NCBI RefSeq assembly: GCF_002355595.1
Contig: NZ_AP017422.1
Coordinates: forward strand, 868,001-932,000
Length of the DNA stretch: 64,000 nucleotides
DNA from: Filimonas lacunae
Lineage (GTDB): Bacteria; Bacteroidota; Bacteroidia; Chitinophagales; Chitinophagaceae
Reading direction: 5' to 3'
Shown here piece after piece: positions 58,696 through 64,000 of this stretch. The number at the start of each line of letters is the position of its first letter. The first letter of the stretch is position 1. The notes under the pieces were generated by a model. That model did no database searches, had not been told where the DNA came from, and was given only the letters and a program-made list of their open reading frames with translations. The translations under genes were made by a program, and so were the position numbers.

Positions 58696-59136
58696 GTGTA
58701 TAAGTTAGTAGCTGTATTGTATTTCGTTTGTTTTAGTTTGTATATCCTGTTTTCGCGTCAACCAGATTACTTTGATGGCGAATTTTACCCGGCCACTATT
58801 CATTACCGGGCCGATAGCACAGGCCAAAGCCGGCCTATGGCAGTTTTTACTTTGAGTAAAAAAGATACTGTACGCGTACCGGCAGACTATTTGTTTAGAA
58901 AATTAACCGAAGGGCAAAGAGTAGAAGTGATTTTAGAAACTGCCAATCCGCATCATGGTACCGTGTATGCTTTTTGGGGATACTGGATCACCTGGGGGGA
59001 GTGTATAGGGTCTGTTATTTTACTGCTGGCCTTGTTTCAGATTGCGGTGCAGGTTACCAAACGTCCTACGGAAGAAGCTTTGGCAGAAGAGCGCACGATG
59101 TTTGATCCGCAGTATAAACGCAAATACAAAGACTAA
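58696..59136 (+). CDS. Small two-helix membrane protein of unknown function
   Basis: The 146-residue product has a GTG start (MYKLVAVLYFVCFSLYILFS forms the first membrane helix). An extracytoplasmic domain of about 70 residues contains HYRADSTGQSRPMAVFTLSK and GQRVEVILETANPHHGTVYA. A second helix (WGECIGSVILLLALFQIAVQ) and a charged cytoplasmic tail ending YKRKYKD complete it. The layout recalls DUF3592-type proteins, but that is a guess. It lies 28 bp upstream of the DUF486 gene on the same strand. Confidence 0.75.
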   Translation: MYKLVAVLYFVCFSLYILFSRQPDYFDGEFYPATIHYRADSTGQSRPMAVFTLSKKDTVRVPADYLFRKLTEGQRVEVILETANPHHGTVYAFWGYWITWGECIGSVILLLALFQIAVQVTKRPTEEALAEERTMFDPQYKRKYKD

Positions 59137-59164
59137 TTATTTTTACATATAACTTTCTTCGTTT

Positions 59165-59494
59165 ATGAAAACAATAGGCATGCTCATCTTTTCCAACGTG
59201 TTTATGACTTTTGCCTGGTATTGGCATTTGAAAGACAAAGGCATTGCTTTATGGAAAGCCATTCTTATCAGTTGGGGCATTGCGTTTTTCGAATATTGCT
59301 TAACTGTGCCTGCTAACAGGTCAGGGTATACTACCGGCTGGACTGGCTTTCAACTGAAAATTGTACAGGAAATTATTTCCCTGGTGATCTTTTGTATATT
59401 TGCTGTGCTGTATTTGCGCGAACCTTTCCACTGGAAATACGTAATCAGCTTCCTTTTTATACTGGGTGCGGTATATTTTGCCTTTAAAAAATAG
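59165..59494 (+). CDS. DUF486 family (DMT-like) small membrane protein
   Basis: The 109-residue protein has four membrane helices in the DUF486 pattern: IGMLIFSNVFMTFAWYWHLK, ALWKAILISWGIAFFEYCLT, QLKIVQEIISLVIFCIFAVL and WKYVISFLFILGAVYFAF. The motif VPANRSGY with FQLKIVQE is typical. Its length is normal for the family, so the gene appears complete. DUF486 is related to small drug/metabolite transporters; no substrate is known. Twelve bases after its TAG stop and in the same frame, the 14-residue repeat frame begins. Confidence 0.92.
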   Translation: MKTIGMLIFSNVFMTFAWYWHLKDKGIALWKAILISWGIAFFEYCLTVPANRSGYTTGWTGFQLKIVQEIISLVIFCIFAVLYLREPFHWKYVISFLFILGAVYFAFKK

Positions 59495-59508
59495 GCAATA
59501 ATCACTGT

Positions 59509-59777
59509 GGGGATGATCCCCACAGTAGCCAGACTCATCGCCACAGTAGTGGGGATGATCCCCACAGTAGCCAGACTCATCGCCACAGTAGTGGGGATGA
59601 TCCCCACAGTAGCCAGACTCATCACCATAGTAGTGGGGATGATCCCCACAGTAGCCAGACTCATCACCATAGTAGTGGGGATGATCCCCACAGTAGCCAG
59701 ACTCATCACCATAGTAGTGGGGATGATCCCCACAGTAGCCAGACTCATCACCATAGTAGCGGGGATGATCCTCACAG
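59509..59777 (+). repeat. 42-bp tandem repeat array, left part
   Basis: Units start at 59509, 59551, 59593, 59635, 59677, 59719 and 59761 (the last cut by the IS at 59777). Each contains the near-palindrome GTGGGGATGATCCCCAC. Units are nearly identical; the main variation is GCCACA versus ACCATA near the end. The period is a multiple of three, so all frames repeat. Confidence 0.95.
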
Positions 59778-59921
59778 TGACCCGTCCTAAAAAAACTTGA
59801 CAGTAGAGAGCAGTTAATAATAAGTAGTTGTTGCAAGATAAAATTTAATTCTAACATCAGTTTACAGGGGTCTCAGTGATCCTATCCTGATCTGTCAGGA
59901 TGAGCGCATAAACCTGCTGTC

Positions 59922-59950
59922 AAAAACAGGATTCTCAAAATCCTGTTTTT
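59922..59950. terminator. Hairpin inside the IS downstream of orfB
   Basis: Twelve-base-pair perfect stem AAAAACAGGATT with AATCCTGTTTTT, five-base loop, A/T tracts on both sides. It probably ends the transposase transcript and shields the IS from flanking transcription. Confidence 0.65.
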
Positions 59951-60018
59951 TGTTACGTTCCAGCCAGCTCATCCGGGCTTCCTTAACAGGCTTGCGCTTA
60001 GTCCTGTTTATGATAAAC

Positions 60019-60978
60019 TTAATCCTGTTTGGCGTTACAGAGCTTCCCTAATCCTACGTTGCTTACTTCTAAGTCCTGATTCTTAATAATATGCTTACTG
60101 TAAGTCCGCCAGTTCCTTTTGATTATTCCGGTTAGTTCATGTGCCTGGTCCGGCGTCAGATAACTTAAACTATCATGGGGTCTGCGGCTGTTGTATAAGT
60201 TTACGGCAGCCTGTACAGCTTTGGTGGCCTGAACTAGATCTTCAAACTCTTTATTAAGACTATATTCATGCTTTAGAATACCGTTAACCCGCTCTGCTAT
60301 TGCATTCTGATAGGGATCTCCTTTATGACTCATACTAATATTGATCTGATAGTTTTGCAACTGTCCAACATAATCAGAACAGCAGTATTGTACACCGCGA
60401 TCAGAATGGTGTATGAGCATGTTCCGCCCAGGCTGCTGTTCATTTAAAGCCATGTTTAGCGCTTCTATGCTTCCACGCGCTGCCAGATTAGGCCACAGGC
60501 GGTAGCCAACTATTTTACGACTAAAAGCATCAGTTACAAGACTCAGGTAGCAAAAGCCTTCTGATACTCGCAGATAGGTAATATCACTAACCCAAAGTTG
60601 ATTTTTACCTGTTAATATCAAGTGCTGTATTAAGTTATCATATTTACGGTAAGGATGGTTGCTATCGGTGGTAATAGCACGCCGTCTGCGATGACGGATA
60701 AGCAGGTCATAGCGTTCCAGCATATCAAATAGAGCATCACGGCCCATTTTAATTCCATGCGCCTGTAGCTGAGGTTCCAACAGATAGTAGAGCTTACGGG
60801 TACCCAAGCGAGGTTGTTCCTCCCGTATTTCTTTCACCATTTTTACTACAATAGAATCTGTCATTTCCTGCTCAGCCTGGGTGCGTGTAGCATAATACCA
60901 GGCTTGACGGGTCTTGCCAAACACTGTACAAAACTGACCTACCCCAATATGAGGGTGCAGTTCTGTAAGCAGGTTCAC
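60019..60978 (-). CDS. IS3-family transposase OrfB (DDE integrase domain)
   Basis: The 319-residue protein starts at a GTG whose last two bases are shared with the orfA TGA stop. An HTH_21-like region (YYATRTQAEQEMTDSIVVKM, QPRLGTRKLYYLLEPQL) is followed by the rve catalytic core. Asp132 lies in LWVSDITYL, Asp193 in IHHSDRGVQY and Glu229 in YQNAIAERVNGILKHEY; Asp193 to Glu229 has the DD(35)E spacing. It is normally made as an OrfAB fusion by -1 frameshifting at 60993-60999. The C-terminus extends past the usual end (IKRNWRTYSKHIIKNQDLEV). Confidence 0.95.
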   Translation of the reverse strand: MNLLTELHPHIGVGQFCTVFGKTRQAWYYATRTQAEQEMTDSIVVKMVKEIREEQPRLGTRKLYYLLEPQLQAHGIKMGRDALFDMLERYDLLIRHRRRRAITTDSNHPYRKYDNLIQHLILTGKNQLWVSDITYLRVSEGFCYLSLVTDAFSRKIVGYRLWPNLAARGSIEALNMALNEQQPGRNMLIHHSDRGVQYCCSDYVGQLQNYQINISMSHKGDPYQNAIAERVNGILKHEYSLNKEFEDLVQATKAVQAAVNLYNSRRPHDSLSYLTPDQAHELTGIIKRNWRTYSKHIIKNQDLEVSNVGLGKLCNAKQD

Positions 60979-61373
60979 TGTTTGGCACCAGGCTTTTTTC
61001 GGATGGGAATTTTGAGATCATTTTCCGCTACATCAATGAGCGTTTCGAGGGCAATATTCTTGATCTCAGCGTGTTCAAGCTGCTTTTGAAGCAGTTTTAC
61101 CTGCTTCTCTAATTCTTCCAGCTTCTTTTTTTCCGCTTCAGTCATTGCAGGTAAAGTTACTACCTCAGGAGGATATTGCTTACAAATCAAACGAATCTGT
61201 GTGTCGCTTATACTCAATTCAACCGTTGCCTGAGCTACGCTAACGCGTCCATAATGAATCTCACGCGCCAGCCAGCGCCGAAAACTTACTTCGTAATGAT
61301 TGATACGGGGATCATCACTCAGCTTCACCCCAATTACGTTTTTAAAACTCTTGATCTGACTGTTTTTAGCCAT
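60975..61373 (-). CDS. IS3-family transposase OrfA (helix-turn-helix and leucine zipper)
   Basis: The 132-residue protein has a DNA-binding part (HYEVSFRRWLAREIHYGRVS, VAQATVELSISDTQIRLICK). A coiled-coil leucine-zipper region follows (AEKKKLEELEKQVKLLQKQL), used for dimerisation. It overlaps orfB by 4 bp. The A AAA AAG heptamer near its end would shift ribosomes into the orfB frame about 20 bases before its stop and fuse the two products. Confidence 0.93.
   Translation of the reverse strand: MAKNSQIKSFKNVIGVKLSDDPRINHYEVSFRRWLAREIHYGRVSVAQATVELSISDTQIRLICKQYPPEVVTLPAMTEAEKKKLEELEKQVKLLQKQLEHAEIKNIALETLIDVAENDLKIPIRKKPGAKQ
60993..60999 (-). promoter_or_regulatory. Programmed -1 frameshift site A AAA AAG
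   Basis: In the orfA frame the codons read CGA AAA AAG, so the heptamer is in the correct phase for a -1 slip. After it the orfB frame is open (AWCQTVNLLTELH). Confidence 0.75.
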
Positions 61374-61424
61374 CTTCTTTTCAGATTTAGGCTCTTAACT
61401 GTCAAGCTATTTCAGGACGAGACA

Positions 61425-61578
61425 CAGTAGCTAAACTCATCGCCATAGTAGTGGGGATGATCGCCACAGTAGCCAGACTCATCACCATAGTAGCCGGGAT
61501 GATCCTAACAGTAGCTAAACTCATCGCCATAGTAGTAGGGATTGTCGCTACTGCTGTAAAACTCATTCTCATAGATAA
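61425..61578 (+). repeat. 42-bp tandem repeat array, right part with decay
   Basis: The rest of the interrupted unit is followed by units starting at 61453, 61495 and 61537. They diverge progressively (the last keeps about half of the bases), while the plus-strand frame of the left part stays open. Divergence at the array end fits unequal exchange that homogenises inner units. Confidence 0.9.
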
Positions 61579-61660
61579 TAGTGCGGGTCTGTTTGATAAA
61601 CTGTGGGGTTTCTTCAGTGAATTGTGTCAGGAAAAAGCATGTTGGGGAAGAATATTATGA

Positions 61661-61966
61661 GTACCACGTGTAAGCAAAAGTGGTGCGGGAATAAAAAATT
61701 GCCCGCCTGTAAATCTGCAATATTGTTCCCGGATATAAAATGTATGGATAGTTGTAAAAGTAGTTATTGACGTTGCTGCTTACAGCGCTTAGTAGAAGAA
61801 AGGAGCCCCAAAATCCTTATTAATATTGAATTGCAGAAAATTAAAGGCATAAAAAAAGGGCGTTCTGATCGAAACAGAACCCCCTATTTAACCCTGCTGC
61901 ATAAAAAACTGGTGGTAAGATAGGTAGTTTTAATGAAGGTTTAATCAAGTTTACACTTTTTTTAAA
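61661..61966. other. 306-bp intergenic region with a minus-strand terminator
   Basis: No gene recognised. At 61857-61885 an 11-bp stem with one mismatch (AGGGCGTTCTG with CAGAACCCCCT) is followed on the minus strand by seven T; it probably ends the YCF48-like gene transcript, 82 bp past its stop. Confidence 0.65.
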
Positions 61967-63013
61967 TTAATTTTTAATATCCAACATTTTTCCTATTTGT
62001 CCCTTAGCTCCTGCGAAGTATACGATATTGCCCATTTTGGCTTTTTGAACTACATGAAATCCACGGGTAGAGATAGAAAACCAATGAAAACCTTCATCTT
62101 CACTAACATCAATTCCATTCAGTCCACATGTGATGGCGCGATTCTTATCAAGGTATAACACACAACTGCGATATCCATTAGGTGGTGTGCCCGGCTTTTG
62201 CCAGTTTTTCCCACCGTTAGTAGAAATAAGGCAATTGCCTTCCATATTTTCAGGTTGTGTAAAATCTCCTCCTACAATTAACCATTTTTGTTTCCAGGCT
62301 GTTAAAGAATTGGCCCCTGTGCTTTCTTTACCTTGTAACATGGGCAGCCTGGTAGTTAATTCAGCCATTTTAGTTCCATCAAAAGGAATTAAGTGTAGTC
62401 TGCTGCTTAAGCCACCGGTAACCATTCCCAGGAAAGTGGTTCTTAAATTCCCTTTCAATGGATGCAGGTTAGTACCACTGGATGCAAAACAGGCTTCCCC
62501 ATTTTCTGCTTCGGGCATATAAGGATGCATGGGATTCCAGGTAAGGCCACCGTCTGTTGTATGAGCGATAAAAAAACGTCCGTTAACAGGATCGCCGACT
62601 ACTGTACCGTACTTACCCCAAAAGCTCATCGCATCCAGGAACATTCCTTTGGTGCTATCGGTAAATACAATTTTCCAATGTTTGCCACCATCGGTAGTGC
62701 GTAAAATCTGGGCAGGCTCCGCTATAGCCATGATAACAGCAGTATCGGCATCAAAAGCTTCAATATCTCTGAAATCCCTTTCTTCAAAGCCGGCTACCTG
62801 AAACCATTCAAAATGCTGGCCACCGTCTACACTGCGTGCCACGTTACCATGGTTGCCACTTACCCATACCACTGCATCACTGGGAGCACTTAATCCACGT
62901 AAACTAACCGAGCGACCTGAATCTAATAGTGAAACCGTATATTTTTGCTGACTTTTTACAAGTGCGGGCAGCAAAATGACCGCTAAAAAAGCATAGGTTT
63001 TAGACAAATTCAT
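61967..63013 (-). CDS. Secreted YCF48/BNR-repeat beta-propeller protein
   Basis: The 348-residue product has a signal peptide (MNLSKTYAFLAVILLPALVK, cleavage near residue 21). BNR/Asp-box-like blades recur through the protein: SVDGGQHFEWFQVAG, TTDGGKHWKIVF, TTDGGLTWNPMHPY, STNGGKNWQKPGTP and EDEGFHWFSIST. This is the YCF48-like seven-bladed propeller pattern. In phototrophs YCF48 assists photosystem assembly; in heterotrophic Bacteroidota such proteins are periplasmic or surface proteins of unknown role. It is monocistronic. Confidence 0.85.
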   Translation of the reverse strand: MNLSKTYAFLAVILLPALVKSQQKYTVSLLDSGRSVSLRGLSAPSDAVVWVSGNHGNVARSVDGGQHFEWFQVAGFEERDFRDIEAFDADTAVIMAIAEPAQILRTTDGGKHWKIVFTDSTKGMFLDAMSFWGKYGTVVGDPVNGRFFIAHTTDGGLTWNPMHPYMPEAENGEACFASSGTNLHPLKGNLRTTFLGMVTGGLSSRLHLIPFDGTKMAELTTRLPMLQGKESTGANSLTAWKQKWLIVGGDFTQPENMEGNCLISTNGGKNWQKPGTPPNGYRSCVLYLDKNRAITCGLNGIDVSEDEGFHWFSISTRGFHVVQKAKMGNIVYFAGAKGQIGKMLDIKN

Positions 63014-63074
63014 AGAGAGGAACAGATTTTTATCAAAATACGATTAGTTTTTTCATTTTATAATTAAAAATACT

Positions 63075-63824
63075 ATGATACCTTACTGGTTAAGCCGCAT
63101 GCAATTATTGCTGGGTGATGAAAAAGTAACGCAACTAATGAACAGTCATGTGCTGGTGGCAGGCCTGGGGGGCGTAGGAGGCATTTGCGCCGAAATGATT
63201 GCCAGGGCCGGTGTTGGTAAAATGACCATAGTGGATGGTGATGTGGTAGACCTGAGTAACGGTAACAGGCAAATTCCTGCATTACACAGTACAGCTGGCA
63301 AACTAAAAGCCGAAGTAATGGCGCAACGGTTACAGGATATAAACCCTGCTTTACAACTGGAAATTATACCTGCTTACCAGGAAGACACCCAGATGGAAGC
63401 ACTGGTAACCCGTCATAAATTTGATTACGCAGTGGATTGCATTGATACTTTAGGTCCTAAAGTAGCTTTCATTAAAGCTTGTGTAGAAAATGGAGTGCCG
63501 GTGGTAAGCTCCATGGGGGCAGGTGGAAAAGTAGATCCTTCCAAGGCTGAAATTGCCGATATCAGCGAATCGCACGATTGTAAACTGGCCAAATATGTGC
63601 GTAAGCGCTTACATGAACATGGCATTTATAAAGGTATTACGGTAGTGTTCAGTGCAGAAGAAATAGACACAGACAAAGTGATTGTAACCGAAAAGGCTTT
63701 TCCTAAAAAATCGTTGATAGGCACTATTAGTTATATGCCGGCTATATTTGGTTGCATGGTGGCCAGTGTGGTGATCAGGAATCTGTATCAGCAGGCTGGT
63801 ATTGCCATTGAAGACGCTGTTTAA
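63075..63824 (+). CDS. tcdA: tRNA threonylcarbamoyladenosine dehydratase
   Basis: This 249-residue E1-like ThiF-family enzyme is of the kind that cyclises t6A37 of tRNAs to ct6A with ATP. The nucleotide-binding loop is VLVAGLGGVGGICAEMIARA, followed by the metal and adenylate region VDGDVVDLSNGNRQIPAL. YAVDCIDTLGPKVAFIKAC and SSMGAGGKVDPSKAEIADIS fit TcdA closely. The C-terminal SLIGTISYMPAIFGCMVASV is also typical. Its last 50 bp overlap the end of the convergent cysteine-cluster gene. Confidence 0.93.
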   Translation: MIPYWLSRMQLLLGDEKVTQLMNSHVLVAGLGGVGGICAEMIARAGVGKMTIVDGDVVDLSNGNRQIPALHSTAGKLKAEVMAQRLQDINPALQLEIIPAYQEDTQMEALVTRHKFDYAVDCIDTLGPKVAFIKACVENGVPVVSSMGAGGKVDPSKAEIADISESHDCKLAKYVRKRLHEHGIYKGITVVFSAEEIDTDKVIVTEKAFPKKSLIGTISYMPAIFGCMVASVVIRNLYQQAGIAIEDAV

Positions 63825-64000
63825 GCTGTTCCGTTACATTGTAAATAATAGGGCATCTGCCATAGTGCATGAAGGTGGAAAACAATCTTCCTGTAAAGTC
63901 GGGCAGATGCAGGCCGGGAAAAGTGCGGCATTCCTGGAAACGGTATTCATACACCGTACAGCATTTGTTCTGTAAAAAATGGCAGGGAATGGTATTCACA
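63775..64000 (-). CDS. YkgJ-type cysteine-cluster protein, 5' end outside window
   Basis: The C-terminal 74 residues are visible and the frame is open to the edge. They contain CHFLQNKCCTVYEYRFQECR, then TFPGLHLPDF and MHYGRCPIIYNV. This is the Cys-rich pattern of YkgJ (zinc- or iron-chelating) proteins, in which cysteines bind a metal. The end EQLKQRLQWQYQPADTDS overlaps the 3' end of tcdA by 50 bp. The start and the N-terminal cysteines lie beyond 64000. Confidence 0.75.
   Translation of the reverse strand, partial: VNTIPCHFLQNKCCTVYEYRFQECRTFPGLHLPDFTGRLFSTFMHYGRCPIIYNVTEQLKQRLQWQYQPADTDS

Larger units (their letters stand above)
59778..61424. mobile_element. IS3-family insertion sequence (1647 bp)
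   Basis: Terminal inverted repeats begin TGACCCGTCCT (left) and, read inward from the right, TGTCTCGTCCT. Both continue with an imperfect match through CTTGACAGT to AGAGC (about 30 bp). A 3-bp direct repeat CAG flanks it (59775-59777 and 61425-61427), as expected for IS3 elements. It carries orfA and orfB on the minus strand with an A6G slippery site. Both frames and both ends look intact, so it may be active and recent. It interrupts a unit of the 42-bp array, and excision in silico restores the repeat exactly. Confidence 0.93.
59507..61660 (+). pseudogene. Repeat-protein gene (14-residue repeats) split by an IS3 element
   Basis: Starting at GTG 59507, in frame with and 12 bp after the DUF486 stop, the 42-bp repeats read as units like GMIPTVARLIATVV. 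The frame breaks inside the IS at 59800. Removing the IS and one copy of its CAG duplication rejoins the frame exactly: 504 bp, 167 residues, ten units then a unique tail (IDNSAGLFDKLWGFFSELCQ...GRIL) ending at 61660. Changes among right-hand units are conservative in this frame (Arg/Lys, Ile/Val, Met/Ile), which favours it over the others, but another frame on the minus strand is also open. Each unit would be an amphipathic or membrane-seeking helix with one basic residue. No family was recognised. Confidence 0.45.

Noticed and set aside
59350-59775. Minus-strand frame of MVMSLATVGIIPTT repeats
   Set aside because: Open across the array, so not fully excluded, but its C-terminal part is antisense to the DUF486 gene and it lacks a unique non-overlapping end.
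59509-59777. CRISPR-like array
   Set aside because: Units are directly contiguous 42-mers with no variable spacers and keep a coding phase; no cas genes nearby.
59321-59857. Minus-strand frame of GDESGYCGDHPH repeats, possibly metal-binding
   Set aside because: It is a by-product of a period divisible by three. It runs into the antisense of the DUF486 gene and is stopped in the right-hand units.
1-64000. tRNA, rRNA, plasmid origin or prophage
   Set aside because: No cloverleaf, rRNA segment, replication initiator or phage structural gene was recognised anywhere in the window.

Overview
The window looks like chromosomal DNA of a Bacteroidota bacterium, most likely from the Chitinophagaceae or a close relative. 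The evidence is type IX secretion (T9SS) cargo with gliding-type C-terminal sorting domains, a PorP/SprF protein, a PorE-like TPR/PD40/OmpA protein, a fused CcsBA cytochrome c assembly protein, FecR-type anti-sigma remnants, ECF sigma factors, and many promoters with the Bacteroidota -7 box TAnnTTTG. Assignment to family level is inference; no rRNA or tRNA gene was seen.

Layout. 1-11.5 kb: partial ccsBA, two coupled ankyrin-repeat genes, a membrane SRPBCC protein, a secreted SnoaL-like protein, a DUF4142 lipoprotein, an AraC regulator next to an isocitrate-lyase/PEP-mutase-like enzyme and a SnoaL-like protein (with a shared candidate operator), and a small ECF sigma/short anti-sigma pair. 11.6-15.8 kb: a terminated leader or small RNA in front of tyrS, then an XRE regulator and umuDC whose UmuD lacks both catalytic residues and the cleavable arm. 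15.8-21.2 kb: a six-gene minus-strand operon joining an ABC transporter (ATPase, permease) to a substrate-binding protein fused to an OmpA domain, two coiled-coil proteins and a 59-residue membrane protein. 21.7-27.1 kb: a divergent Crp/Fnr regulator and membrane protein around phased palindromes, a class A beta-lactamase with a lipoprotein, a glycine-zipper lipoprotein, a predicted small RNA, and a serine carboxypeptidase.

27.1-41.2 kb is a T9SS region: a 647-residue cargo protein, an orphan ECF sigma factor, and a three-gene operon of a 2848-residue adhesin-like cargo (three beta-helix modules, an IgGFc-binding-like domain, PKD, sorting domain) with PorP/SprF and PorE-like partners. 41.6-59.5 kb is mostly housekeeping: AraC regulator, DUF983, a CPA2 antiporter, a LytS/LytTR two-component pair, cupin, class I aldolase, galT, thioesterase, PlsC-type acyltransferase, SIMPL protein, HAD phosphatase, fabF, smc, and DUF486.

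59.5-61.7 kb holds ten 42-bp tandem repeats that begin in frame just after the DUF486 stop. They are split by an IS3-family element (59778-61424) with a 3-bp target duplication and an A6G frameshift site. The window ends with a YCF48-like secreted protein, tcdA, and a partial YkgJ-type cysteine-cluster gene.

The best candidates for something little described are the ABC/OmpA/coiled-coil operon, the pre-processed UmuD-like protein, and the 14-residue repeat protein broken by the IS element. All functional statements rest on reading the sequence and remembered family features; no database search was run.
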